Assembly: GCF_005222705.1 (NCBI RefSeq)
Contig: NZ_STGF01000002.1
Span: 310,001-374,000 of the forward strand
From: Paenibacillus sp. SY21-1
GTDB lineage: Bacteria > Bacillota > Bacilli > Paenibacillales > Paenibacillaceae
Length of the DNA: 64,000 nucleotides
Reading direction: 5' to 3'
The position numbers and the translations under genes were made by a program. Numbering within the stretch: the first letter of the stretch is position 1; every line of letters begins with the position of its first letter. The notes beneath the pieces were generated by a model. The model saw nothing but the letters and a program-made list of their open reading frames with translations. It did not search any database and was not told where the DNA came from. Shown here piece by piece: positions 8,339 through 17,477 of this stretch.

Positions 8339-10123
8339 TTATTTATTCGGGAATACCGTTCTGGTTGCCAGGTCAACCTCGTAATCCACAACCTCATCGT
8401 AGCCGAGCCCTTTCGACTTGGCGATCATCTCTTCCCGCAGCTTGCTGTACTCGGCATCATTTTTCGCAAAAATCATTTTCCAAGAATATTCCTTAATAAT
8501 TTTGCCGATGCTGCTGATCTTCTGTTGCAATTGGGCAGGCATAGTGGCAGGCGTTTCAGTAGTAAAGAACGGTTTGGAAACCTCAATCATGTCGTTCTTG
8601 ATAAAATATTCCTTCGCCGTCATGACGCCCATAGCCTCGCGCCAGCTTTGGGTCACCGGATCAGGATCATGATTCAGCGTTGAATTCCACAGGTTGTAGT
8701 CGTACGGCTCACCTGTTTCCGGGTGGATATTCGTAAGCTTGAGTGTCGTATTATTAATTTGGTTCGCGCCATCCTTAAACGTGCCGCCGCCGTACTCCGC
8801 AGGAACAGGCTCCGTATTCGCAGGAAGCGCTTTCCAACCGTATTCCGTCACAAACGGCTTGCCATTCTCGTCGATGTCCCATGCCAATCCTTGCGGACCG
8901 TAATAGGATTCCATGATGCCTTGCGGTGTAAAGAGCCAGTTGATAAACTCCATGACGCGAGCAGGGTCCTTCGCTTTTGAGCCAATCGACCAAATACGGT
9001 TCCCCCCATACGGACTCATGCCAAAAGATGAAATTCTCTCTTCAGCAAATGGAACCAAAGCCAGCCCTTTGCCCTCCGCTACACGCTCCGGCGTATTGTA
9101 CACATTATCAACCCAAGGGAAGTGCGAGAAGAAGATTTGACCGTCCTTGAACTTATTGGACACATCCGAGAACTTCTGGGTCAAAGAGTCCGGATCAAGC
9201 AAGCCCATCTGATTTGCGTCATAATAGAATTTCAAGCCTTGAAGATAATAGCCGTCTTCATCGAGCACGCCTTGCCATTCAGGTTTATTCTGGTGCGTAA
9301 CAATCAGACCGGCGGGGTTAAGTCCGTCGCCTTCATTAAATCCGTAGAACTGCGAAACGACCTTGGCAAGTGTCATATAGTTCCCGTCCCAATCGGACCA
9401 CAGGGAAATGCCGTAAGTCGGACGCCCCGATTCGCTTTTCGGCTCAAGCTCTTGCATTTGCTTCAATACCGGCAAGTAATCGTTCAGCGTTTTGATTTCC
9501 GGGCTGCCAAGCTGTTGATACAAATCCCATCGGATATTAGGACCGAAGGTCATGGTTGCGCCTTCCGAGGGCCCTTCCCCTGTTCCTACATCAAAACCGA
9601 TTCCGTATACCGCTTTGTCGTTGCCAAATTGCTTTTTATTGGCCTCAACCGCCTCCGGCGCATTTTTCAAAATATCTTGACCATATTGGTTAAGCCTATC
9701 GTCTTTCGTCCAGTCGAGCAGCAAACCCGCTTTGATGGCGTCTTGATAATCTTTGCCGTTGGAGCCAAACACAACGAGATCGCCAAGATCGCCGGAAGCC
9801 ATCATCGTTGCGATTTTTTGCTGTCCGCCCGCCAGATTGGAGGCAATGATATTCAGTTTGATGTTGAATTTGTCCTTAACCAGCTTTGCGAACCAGCCAG
9901 GCTGCTCCCCGGCATAGTTAGCCAGCATAGAGAATACATTAACCGTAATTTCCTCTCTATCGTCCGAAGCAGCATTGCCGCCGGATGCCGCATTGTCAGA
10001 TCCGCTATTCGCAGCATTCCCGCCAGTAGCAGAATTTCCGCCAGTGTTGCTGCAAGCAGCAGTAAATACGAGAATGGCGCACATTAGGATCAGAAGCGCT
10101 GACCCATAAACTCTCTTTTTCAT
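8339..10123 (-). CDS. Extracellular solute-binding lipoprotein of a sugar ABC importer (LplA/YtcQ-type), cluster 1
   Basis: A 594-residue lipoprotein with a basic N-terminus, hydrophobic core and lipobox TAAC (Cys near residue 24), then an Asn/Gly/Ser-rich linker (NTGGNSATGGN...) and a long family 1-like binding-protein body. These oversized binding proteins deliver oligosaccharides, for example rhamnogalacturonan or aldouronate fragments, to LplB/YtcP-type permeases. It is the last gene of the cluster, about 100 bases after the YtcP-type permease, with a stem-loop at its end. A second, different binding protein is encoded upstream of the permeases. The substrate is not predictable from the sequence. 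Confidence 0.92.
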   Translation of the reverse strand: MKKRVYGSALLILMCAILVFTAACSNTGGNSATGGNAANSGSDNAASGGNAASDDREEITVNVFSMLANYAGEQPGWFAKLVKDKFNIKLNIIASNLAGGQQKIATMMASGDLGDLVVFGSNGKDYQDAIKAGLLLDWTKDDRLNQYGQDILKNAPEAVEANKKQFGNDKAVYGIGFDVGTGEGPSEGATMTFGPNIRWDLYQQLGSPEIKTLNDYLPVLKQMQELEPKSESGRPTYGISLWSDWDGNYMTLAKVVSQFYGFNEGDGLNPAGLIVTHQNKPEWQGVLDEDGYYLQGLKFYYDANQMGLLDPDSLTQKFSDVSNKFKDGQIFFSHFPWVDNVYNTPERVAEGKGLALVPFAEERISSFGMSPYGGNRIWSIGSKAKDPARVMEFINWLFTPQGIMESYYGPQGLAWDIDENGKPFVTEYGWKALPANTEPVPAEYGGGTFKDGANQINNTTLKLTNIHPETGEPYDYNLWNSTLNHDPDPVTQSWREAMGVMTAKEYFIKNDMIEVSKPFFTTETPATMPAQLQQKISSIGKIIKEYSWKMIFAKNDAEYSKLREEMIAKSKGLGYDEVVDYEVDLATRTVFPNK

Positions 10124-10224
10124 ATTTCCTATTTCCTCCCCTGTACATGCTCAATATCTTGTCCCTTTTCAACTGCATGCTGCATGAATTCCCCTACCAC
10201 CCCCTTTAAAAAAACGCTTTCCCC

Positions 10225-11112
10225 CTATCCCTTGACTGCCCCGATCATAATGCCCTTGACAAAAAATCGTTGGAAGAACGGGTATACAAGCAGAATCGGC
10301 AGTACGACGACCATGGATACGGTTGTACGGATAGATGTAGGCGTAGCCATGTTGGCCAAGTCCATATCCATCGAGCCTGACGACTGCATCATGAGCTGCG
10401 CAATGGAGGTCGCCTCGTTCATGTATCGATATAAAATAAACTGAAGGGTAAACAAATCCTGATTCGTAACCAAAAACAGCGTATCCGTAAAGCTGTTCCA
10501 TTGGGTAACCGCCGAAAAGATCGCAATCGTTGCCAAAATCGGTGTAATTAGCGGAAAAATAATACTAATAAATATTCTGAAATAGCCGGCTCCATCAATT
10601 TGCGCGGATTCCTGCAGCGCAAGCGGCAAGGATTCAACAAAGGTTTTGACCAGAATGATAAAAAACGGTTGGACAATCGCCGGCAAAATGTACGCCCAGA
10701 AATTATTGGTAAGCCCCATATTCAGCATGGTTAAATACCATGGGATCAGACCCGCATTGAAATACATCGTAATGACCAAAAAACGATACCAGAATTTGCG
10801 TCCCCACATATGCTTGGTAAACAAATAGCCTAGAAATGCGGAAGCCGCTACGGTCAAGAGCGTACCGATGAATGTCCGACCGACGGAAACGATTGCCGCT
10901 TGGGTCAAGCCCGGTATTTTGAACACATCCGCATAATTCACCCAGTGAATATCCTTCGGATAAAACATAACCATTCCTCGACTGCTCAGATCATTGTTGC
11001 TTATGGTGTTGATGAACAGATAATAAAACGGAAATACGCAAATGATCGTTACGATTGCAAAAACCGCATAGTTGATGAAGTGGAACAACGTAAATTTCTC
11101 TTTGATAGGCAT
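10225..11112 (-). CDS. ytcP: Carbohydrate ABC importer permease, YtcP type, cluster 1
   Basis: A 295-residue permease with six predicted transmembrane helices. The cytoplasmic EAA loop reads ESAQIDGAGYFRIFISIIFP, the contact site for the ATPase. It ends with the characteristic QRFFVKGIMIGAVKG, as is usual for the YtcP/LacG group. It forms a heterodimer with the LplB-type permease encoded 32 bases upstream. No ATPase gene is present in the cluster, so a multi-purpose MsmX-like ATPase encoded elsewhere should energise it. Confidence 0.93.
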   Translation of the reverse strand: MPIKEKFTLFHFINYAVFAIVTIICVFPFYYLFINTISNNDLSSRGMVMFYPKDIHWVNYADVFKIPGLTQAAIVSVGRTFIGTLLTVAASAFLGYLFTKHMWGRKFWYRFLVITMYFNAGLIPWYLTMLNMGLTNNFWAYILPAIVQPFFIILVKTFVESLPLALQESAQIDGAGYFRIFISIIFPLITPILATIAIFSAVTQWNSFTDTLFLVTNQDLFTLQFILYRYMNEATSIAQLMMQSSGSMDMDLANMATPTSIRTTVSMVVVLPILLVYPFFQRFFVKGIMIGAVKG

Positions 11113-11144
11113 GAAGTCACTATATCCTTTCTTGATGAAATCGA

Positions 11145-12104
11145 TTAAAAAATACTTTCGCCGCGAATGGCCTTCGACATGCTATTGGCAATAAATAATA
11201 GAAACAAGCTGACTAGCGACTTTAGCAGGCTTACGGCGGTGGCGAATCCGAAATTGGAGCTTGTCATCCCGATATTGTATACATACAAGTCCAGCACCTC
11301 GATATTGTTCGTATTCATCGCATTCTGGAACACATAAAACTGCTCCATCCCGTTATTGATAAAGTTGCCGATCGAGAGCAATAACAGAACAAAAAAGGTC
11401 GGCAGAATGCCCGGAACCGTGACGTTCCACATCAGACGAAACCGACCGGCACCGTCAACTCTTGCCGCTTCATTAAGCTCCTGGTCAATGCCGGCAATCG
11501 CGGCAATATACATGATGGCACCCCAGCCAAGCCCTTTCCATACGCTCCACAGCGTCATGGAAAGCCAGGTATGATCGTCGGATGCGAGAATGTTCAGCGG
11601 TTGCGAGATTAAGCCCATATCGAGCAATAAATTGTTCAGGAAGCCGTTGTTGACAGAAAAAAGCATGAATGCAAAAGAATAAACCAACACCCAGCTGATA
11701 AAGTTCGGAAGCGTTGTAAGCGTTTGTACAAGCTTCTTGAACTTCGTGCTCCGCAGCTCAGTCAGGAACACGGCAAAAATGACCGGCAGAACAGATGTCG
11801 CAATATTCAGACTACTAATGGCGAATGTATTGCGCAGCACCCTCATTACTTCCTGACGCTGGACCTCATTGGAGACCATTGAGGTAAACCAATCCAAGCC
11901 CATAAATTCCGATTGCGATAATGGGATGCCGGGACGATAATCATAGAAGGCGTAAATCCATCCGTAAAGCGGCAGGTACGAGAATAAAAAGGCTAAAATC
12001 AGAAATGGCAATGCCATCAGAAATAAATGATGCTTGTCCTTAAATGGAAACCTCTTTCGAGCTGTTAGATCCTCTCTTGGTTTACTGACCGTGTTGACGT
12101 TCAT
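11145..12104 (-). CDS. lplB: Carbohydrate ABC importer permease, LplB/YteP type, cluster 1
   Basis: A 319-residue permease with a cytoplasmic N-terminus rich in basic residues, six predicted helices and the EAA loop EAARVDGAGRFRLMWNVTVP. The C-terminal IANSMSKAIRGESIF resembles the typical LplB end. It is the partner of the YtcP-type permease. It follows solute-binding protein gene 2 by about 80 bases and lies downstream of the YesM/YesN regulator genes on the same strand. Confidence 0.93.
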   Translation of the reverse strand: MNVNTVSKPREDLTARKRFPFKDKHHLFLMALPFLILAFLFSYLPLYGWIYAFYDYRPGIPLSQSEFMGLDWFTSMVSNEVQRQEVMRVLRNTFAISSLNIATSVLPVIFAVFLTELRSTKFKKLVQTLTTLPNFISWVLVYSFAFMLFSVNNGFLNNLLLDMGLISQPLNILASDDHTWLSMTLWSVWKGLGWGAIMYIAAIAGIDQELNEAARVDGAGRFRLMWNVTVPGILPTFFVLLLLSIGNFINNGMEQFYVFQNAMNTNNIEVLDLYVYNIGMTSSNFGFATAVSLLKSLVSLFLLFIANSMSKAIRGESIF

Positions 12105-12184
12105 CTTTCTCCCCCTAAGCTAATCTGAATATCTTGATCCGGCCTTATGGCGCATCCCCCATGCGCCACCGGATTTGGCAACCG

Positions 12185-13870
12185 TCAGTCTTCTTCTATG
12201 AGTTCGGCAACTTCCTGTATAATAGCTGCTCCTCCTTGCTCGATCCATTTTTCAACAAAGTCGTCAAAGGTATCGAGAGGAGCCATGCCCATAATAATTT
12301 TAAGAAAGGCTTCGTCTTCAAGCTTCTGAAGAATTCCCCATCTGCTCTCCATCGTTTTGGTCTGCGAATAAGTAATGCTTGGCACGCCATGTATGCGATT
12401 GTCAACCAGCGGAGAGCCCCCGACCATAAGGGCATATGCGCGTATCCACATCGCCCAGTTTTGCTGAGTATTCCAATACTGGATGTCATATTGATCGTAA
12501 GGCTCTGCTTTCACCAAATGAATATTTCCGGCATCGTAATATAACAGCTTATACTCGGATTTATCGATATAATCCTGTGCCGTTCTTGTTTTCGCCAATA
12601 CCTGTCTTAATGCTTCTACTTCATATTCCGTCTCATCCTGCGGCGCAAACGTCATTCGCAACGGGTATTCTGTGGGTCCCCTATCCGTAGTAAATACGCC
12701 TTGACTTTCTCCAAGCACCAGATTGTTTACTATTTTCATCGCTGCTTCCGGATGCTCATATCCTTTGCGAACGACTACGAATCGACTCGTTGACGTGCTC
12801 GTATGCGGACGGTACTCGCCATTGCGATCAAGCGGGAGCGCATAAGCTTGCCAATTAGCCTCAGGGTCATGGCGCACGGCTTCTCCGACTGGCCCGTACG
12901 GCGCCCACCAAGGTCCAAAAAACATGCCCGTCTTTCCGCTAACAATGGGGTCTGCGGGAGATTTGCGCATGGCCATTTCCGGATCGATAAGACCGGCAAG
13001 ATACAAATCTCTTAATTTGCCTAAAGCTTCTTTCATCTCCGGCTGGATGGAGCCGTATAAAGCCTTTCCGTCCTTCTCCAGCCAATAGCCCGGATAGGCG
13101 TTATAAGCGGCAAAAATGCCGTCGAAGCCGTATAAATTATTGGTTGAATGAAGAAAGTCCGCATACAGTCTCCCATCCAAGCTTGGCCCGGCAAGCCCAA
13201 TCGTGTCGGCAGCACCGTTGCCATCCGGGTCTTGCTCCACAAATGCGCGCGCAACGGCCTCTAGCTGATCTATCGTTTGAGGAGGGCTAAGATTCAGCTT
13301 TTCCAGCCAATCCTTGCGAATCCATAATAAATGAATGCCATCTGCCTGCAATTGCACGTTTGGAATAGCCATCAGTTTTCCATCAAACGTAACGCTGTTA
13401 AGCGCTTCCCCCTCAGTGCCTTCCACAATCTTCTTTATGACGGGTGAAGCGTAATCGTTGTATACATCCGTCATATCTGCCAGCTGGTCCGCTTCATACA
13501 TTTCTTTCAGCTCAATCGGTCCTACAATCATGGCATCCGGCAAATCATTGCTTGCGATAGCCAAGCTTACTTTTTGTTGGTAATCGAAAGCGGAGGACGC
13601 TTTAAATGCGTATTCAACCACGATATTTAATCGCTCTTTAATATTTCGAGTATATTGATTGTCGAGAAGGGTCTCTCCCTCCAGAAGTGATTTGTTTGGC
13701 TCAACTTCCGTTGCAATTCTAATCGATACGGGCTCCTCATATTTGCCAAAGGGATCGGGAGCAGTCGTTACAGTCTGCGACGTCTCTTGATTGTTTTCAG
13801 TCGTGGAGGTGCAAGCGCTCATAAGCAGGAGTATGACGATTAAGACAATTCTCGGCAAACTATGCTTCAT
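12185..13870 (-). CDS. Second extracellular solute-binding lipoprotein of cluster 1 (LplA-type)
   Basis: A 561-residue lipoprotein with lipobox MSAC (Cys near residue 19) and a mature part beginning with a Thr/Glu/Gln-rich linker. The body has the layout of oversized oligosaccharide-binding proteins (VDPDGNGAADTIGL near the middle is a typical calcium-like DPDGNG loop). It lies between the response regulator and the permeases, whereas the other binding protein follows the permeases. The two are clearly different in sequence. It may be a second substrate receptor for the same permease, or a sensing partner of the adjacent YesM kinase; this is inference. Confidence 0.9.
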   Translation of the reverse strand: MKHSLPRIVLIVILLLMSACTSTTENNQETSQTVTTAPDPFGKYEEPVSIRIATEVEPNKSLLEGETLLDNQYTRNIKERLNIVVEYAFKASSAFDYQQKVSLAIASNDLPDAMIVGPIELKEMYEADQLADMTDVYNDYASPVIKKIVEGTEGEALNSVTFDGKLMAIPNVQLQADGIHLLWIRKDWLEKLNLSPPQTIDQLEAVARAFVEQDPDGNGAADTIGLAGPSLDGRLYADFLHSTNNLYGFDGIFAAYNAYPGYWLEKDGKALYGSIQPEMKEALGKLRDLYLAGLIDPEMAMRKSPADPIVSGKTGMFFGPWWAPYGPVGEAVRHDPEANWQAYALPLDRNGEYRPHTSTSTSRFVVVRKGYEHPEAAMKIVNNLVLGESQGVFTTDRGPTEYPLRMTFAPQDETEYEVEALRQVLAKTRTAQDYIDKSEYKLLYYDAGNIHLVKAEPYDQYDIQYWNTQQNWAMWIRAYALMVGGSPLVDNRIHGVPSITYSQTKTMESRWGILQKLEDEAFLKIIMGMAPLDTFDDFVEKWIEQGGAAIIQEVAELIEED

Positions 13871-13928
13871 TCGTGTTCCTTCCCTACTTTCGCAGTTATT
13901 ACCCGTGCACCAAGTATATCATGATAGA

Positions 13929-13954
13929 AACCGCCTTCGTGACCGAAGACGGTT
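13929..13954 (-). terminator. Stem-loop between yesN and solute-binding protein gene 2
   Basis: An 11-base inverted repeat (AACCGTCTTCG with CGAAGGCGGTT on the minus strand, one mismatch) and a 4-base loop. It is followed by TCTATC, not by a strong T-run, so it may be a weak terminator or an RNA-stabilising or processing hairpin between the regulator and transporter genes. Confidence 0.45.
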
Positions 13955-14010
13955 GTCAGTATGGGTAGAGATATGTAGGTAACACAGGGCGGGTATAGAC
14001 ATTTGTCTCC

Positions 14011-15432
14011 CTAATTTTCGGACATTTGTAACTCGGCTTGAATGTATTGCCGATATTCGCTTGGAAGCATATTCGTTTTTTCCAAAAATACACGGCTAAA
14101 ATATTTATGATCCATATAACCTGTATTTTCCGCTATCCATTGAACGGTTTTTTGCGTATATTGCAAGTATTCTTTTGCTTTCTCCATCCGAATATGGCGT
14201 AAATAATCATTAAAGGTCATCCCGACAAGATCCTTGAAGCATTGACTGAAATAGCTGCGGCTCATATTCACTCGCTTGGCCATTTCGGCGGCATGAACCG
14301 AACCGGACAGCTCATCGTGCATACCACGCACCGCTGTCGTAATGCAAGCTCTGACCTCTTCCGAATATTGGCCTTTGCCAATCGCTCCAATCAATAACTC
14401 CCTGACTGCACTTAGCCATTCCATTGCTTCAAACCAGGTATGCAGGTTGTCCGGCCATACAAGCTGCTTCTGCGTCACCGAGTAATAAATGCGATCCCAT
14501 ACCATTAATTGCGAATGGAGAAAAGCCATCAGCTTGGCCGGGGGCAGGCGCGCATCCTTCAAGGCCTCGAGAAACCGTTCAAATTCGGATGCCCGCTGAA
14601 CCCATCCTTCTGGCAAACCCGTTTTTTTCAGTTCCGAAAGCTTGTCTACACTGGCCGAGTGATCCAGCTCTTTCACTATGGCGACATCGTATAGTTGTAG
14701 TTTAGGCTCGGCTTCGTAGAATAGCTCCAGCTCCGTATATTGCCGCAGGAACTGATAGATTTCATGTTTGCCACGGCCTTCCAATCCTCCCGCTCTAATC
14801 ATTACCCATTCGGGATGGCGCTTAACGTATTCCACTAATCGGCCTTCAATCAAAGACTCCTCCGTATTGTCGCTCGGCAGCCACAGCAATAGATCAGGCT
14901 CCAACTCCACAGGCGGTACTTCGAAAGCTATGCTCTCCCTTATGGCGCGTCCTTCATCGTTATCGGGTCTAAAGCGGGTCAATGCCAATCCCCGCGTTGA
15001 GCGAATACCGCTTAATTCATTGCTGGCAGCCGGCGCCGCATGTTTAGATTGCTCCTCTTGAATCCGCCCTTTCACTCGGCTCATTACTTCTCCGAAATGT
15101 TCATCCTCCATTTCAACCTTTGCAATGTAATCAATTGCGCCAAGTCGAAGACTTTCTTGAATGTATTCAAAATCCTGATGCAGCGTAAGCACGACTATAA
15201 AAACATGGGGATATTGCTTTCTTACGATACGCATAAGCTCCATACCCGACATAACCGGCATCGCCAGATCAGTGAACAATAAATCCACCTTATTCATGGC
15301 CAAAAATTCAAGCGCCTTTTCACCATTTTTGGCTTCTCCTACGACCTCCATCCCGTTCTCTTTCCATGGCAAAATAGATATGAGTCCTTTTCTCACCAGA
15401 TTGTCATCATCCACGATCAGCACTTTTATCAC
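14011..15432 (-). CDS. yesN: AraC-type response regulator (YesN family), cluster 1
   Basis: A 473-residue protein with an N-terminal receiver domain (D8-D10, phospho-acceptor D55 in LLFTDLAMP), a variable middle part of about 240 residues, and a C-terminal AraC double helix-turn-helix (AEMAKRVNMSRSYFSQCFKDLVG...YMDHKYFSRVFLEKTNMLPSEYR as two half-motifs). It overlaps the end of the upstream kinase gene by 26 bases, so the two are co-translated. It would activate the binding-protein and permease genes that follow. Confidence 0.94.
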   Translation of the reverse strand: MIKVLIVDDDNLVRKGLISILPWKENGMEVVGEAKNGEKALEFLAMNKVDLLFTDLAMPVMSGMELMRIVRKQYPHVFIVVLTLHQDFEYIQESLRLGAIDYIAKVEMEDEHFGEVMSRVKGRIQEEQSKHAAPAASNELSGIRSTRGLALTRFRPDNDEGRAIRESIAFEVPPVELEPDLLLWLPSDNTEESLIEGRLVEYVKRHPEWVMIRAGGLEGRGKHEIYQFLRQYTELELFYEAEPKLQLYDVAIVKELDHSASVDKLSELKKTGLPEGWVQRASEFERFLEALKDARLPPAKLMAFLHSQLMVWDRIYYSVTQKQLVWPDNLHTWFEAMEWLSAVRELLIGAIGKGQYSEEVRACITTAVRGMHDELSGSVHAAEMAKRVNMSRSYFSQCFKDLVGMTFNDYLRHIRMEKAKEYLQYTQKTVQWIAENTGYMDHKYFSRVFLEKTNMLPSEYRQYIQAELQMSEN

Positions 15433-17170
15433 TCTGGAGGCCCTCCACTCTTGGTAGCTTCAAATATACACTCGTGCCTTTCCCCAGCTCGCTAACCACT
15501 TCAAGACTAGCTTGATGCCCGTATTGATTTTCAATCATTCGCTTCACATAGTTCATACCGATTCCCATGCCGGCTCTTTGCTGCTCGACCTGCTTCTGAT
15601 TCAGAAGACGATCTATCTCCTCCTCTGAAATGCCCGAGCCGTTATCGTGAACGGAAATAATGATGTTACCTTCATCATGGCCTACGTCCACCTGGATAGC
15701 TCCCTCATCATCAAGCCCGTGGTATAACGAGTTCTCAAGAAGAGGCTGCAAAATAAAACGCGGCACCGCTATATCCAGCATATCGTCATCCACTCGGATA
15801 CTTACATCAAATGCAAAATCATACCGAATTTGCTGCAGCGTTAAATACTGTTTAATGGAATCAATTTCCTCGCGAATCGTCGAGGCTTGTCCTCTTTTGC
15901 CCAGATTATAATATAAAAGCTTATTTAACGATAAAACCAGCTTGTCCAATTCTTTTTGTCCGTTCATGACGGCAAGCCAGTGTGCCGTATCCAAGGTATT
16001 CATTAAGAAGTGAGGATTGATTTGGTAGAGCAGCTTTTCAACCTCCAGATCGGCTCTGCGCTTCTCCTTCAGCTCCACCTCTTGAATTAAACCGGTAATC
16101 TGATCCTTCATATTGTGCAGCTGTTTAAGCAGAAAATCGAATTCGGGGATTTTAATCAAGGGTGGTGCCGAAGGGAATGTGTTTCTCTGCGTCATGGACT
16201 TAATCTCCAAATTAAATTGATGCAGCGGAATATATACCATTTTCCATAGGAGCCAGGCTATGATTAAGCTGACTGCGAGGAATAGGACAGATAAATAGAT
16301 CATCTGAATGACCCAACGATTTTTCTCATTGTTGTATTCGTCTTTGGGAATCAGGGATATAATACTCCACCCTTGATTGCTGATCGACTTAAACCAGTAA
16401 TACCCGTTTATTAGACCCGAATCTTCATCATCCTGCGTATAAAAATGGCCGTTTATAGGGAAATCGTCCGGCGCCTCGCTATAGGCGATTCGCTTGTCAT
16501 TATCCAGAATCATGTGGTAGGAATAATCGTTGACCTTATTTTCAAATACGCTTTGCGTCATTCTGAAGCCGGACTCCACATACACGTATACATCTTCTTG
16601 ATCACCCGGCAAATCCATCTTGCGAAGCGCAGAAATGACAAACTCTTCATTAAAACGCTCATTACTGAGATGAGGCCCAAAATAGGAAATTCTAAAGTAT
16701 TCGGCAAGCAGCGGCAGCTTTTCAATCTCATACTCTTCTTTAACGGTCATATTATTAAACATGTAGGAGTTTTTACTCATCGACAAATACATGGCTAGAC
16801 CTATCGTCGGGTTCGTGAAGGAAATCAGATTTAATTCTGTATTAATCTCCTCCGTTAGAACCGCCTTATCAAACGGCTCGTCGGCTGAGAGCAGCAATTC
16901 CACTTTTTTCCCGATACTCCCCTGAAAAGCAAGCTGCTGCGTAACGTGATTCAAGCTGCTGATTGTGCTTTCCAACGATGCCTCCACTTGGTTCAGATTA
17001 CTTTGCACGCTGCTCTCCAAATGGTTGGTTAGGATAGAGGACATCGTATGATAAGAAATCAAAGCTGCGCAAATAAAAGGAATCAAGGTCGCCGTCGCAA
17101 AAATAAACATAATTCTTTTCTTAAAAGTGGCCTGTTGAAAATAGTTGAGCACAATTCTGATCATTCCCAT
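15407..17170 (-). CDS. yesM: Sensor histidine kinase (YesM family), cluster 1
   Basis: A 587-residue kinase with a transmembrane helix near 20-42, an extracytoplasmic sensor region of about 240 residues (dCache-like in size), a second helix near 290-312, a HAMP-like segment, the His_kinase domain with the phospho-acceptor His in YQINPHFLMNTLD, and a HATPase domain (VHDNGSGIS). The start ATG at 17170 has GGGAGCG upstream. It is the first gene of cluster 1; a cre-like site lies about 35 bases upstream. Confidence 0.94.
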   Translation of the reverse strand: MGMIRIVLNYFQQATFKKRIMFIFATATLIPFICAALISYHTMSSILTNHLESSVQSNLNQVEASLESTISSLNHVTQQLAFQGSIGKKVELLLSADEPFDKAVLTEEINTELNLISFTNPTIGLAMYLSMSKNSYMFNNMTVKEEYEIEKLPLLAEYFRISYFGPHLSNERFNEEFVISALRKMDLPGDQEDVYVYVESGFRMTQSVFENKVNDYSYHMILDNDKRIAYSEAPDDFPINGHFYTQDDEDSGLINGYYWFKSISNQGWSIISLIPKDEYNNEKNRWVIQMIYLSVLFLAVSLIIAWLLWKMVYIPLHQFNLEIKSMTQRNTFPSAPPLIKIPEFDFLLKQLHNMKDQITGLIQEVELKEKRRADLEVEKLLYQINPHFLMNTLDTAHWLAVMNGQKELDKLVLSLNKLLYYNLGKRGQASTIREEIDSIKQYLTLQQIRYDFAFDVSIRVDDDMLDIAVPRFILQPLLENSLYHGLDDEGAIQVDVGHDEGNIIISVHDNGSGISEEEIDRLLNQKQVEQQRAGMGIGMNYVKRMIENQYGHQASLEVVSELGKGTSVYLKLPRVEGLQSDKSADRG

Positions 17171-17203
17171 TGCCTAGCGCTCCCTGTACGTATTTAATAC
17201 CCA

Positions 17204-17217
17204 TGTAAACACTTACA
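17204..17217. promoter_or_regulatory. cre-like (CcpA) site before yesM of cluster 1
   Basis: TGTAAACACTTACA matches the cre consensus TGWAANCGNTNNCA at every fixed position except the second base of the central CG (A in place of G). It lies about 35 bases before the yesM start, suggesting catabolite control of the whole cluster. Confidence 0.5.
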
Positions 17218-17351
17218 TAAAAACCTTCTGCTGATCTGCCTGCCAGGCGTGCAAGCACACATTAATACTCGCACACCTTGCGCGCTTCTTCAAGTACAAG
17301 GTCTACAATACGAGGGATGGTCGATCAGGGGCAGAATCGGGGAAACAGCAG

Positions 17352-17431
17352 AATAACCCATTCCAGCGATCCGATCTCCTTTCCGGTGTGAGAACCTTAA
17401 GGATAATGCTGGATCGCTGAATTGGGTTATT
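17352..17431. repeat. Long imperfect inverted repeat after cluster 2
   Basis: Two 21-base arms, 17352-17372 and 17411-17431, are inverted copies with two mismatches; the outer parts are AATAACCCA and TGGGTTATT. The 38-base loop contains a further short pairing (TCCTT with AAGGA). There is no T-run. It is larger than a normal terminator and could be a transposon-derived miniature element, an RNA-processing structure or a terminator remnant. Confidence 0.6.
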
Positions 17432-17477
17432 AGAACAATATTCAGATAGGGAACTCCTGACCGCTTCTTATCGACGC

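Larger units (their letters stand above)
17171..17477. other. Gene-free stretch between clusters 1 and 2
   Basis: About 300 bases without a credible gene. It holds a cre-like site at 17204-17217 in front of the cluster 1 kinase gene and an unusual long imperfect inverted repeat at 17352-17431 just past the end of cluster 2. An open minus-strand frame runs through the repeat (17290-17550) but shows no recognisable protein features. Confidence 0.7.
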
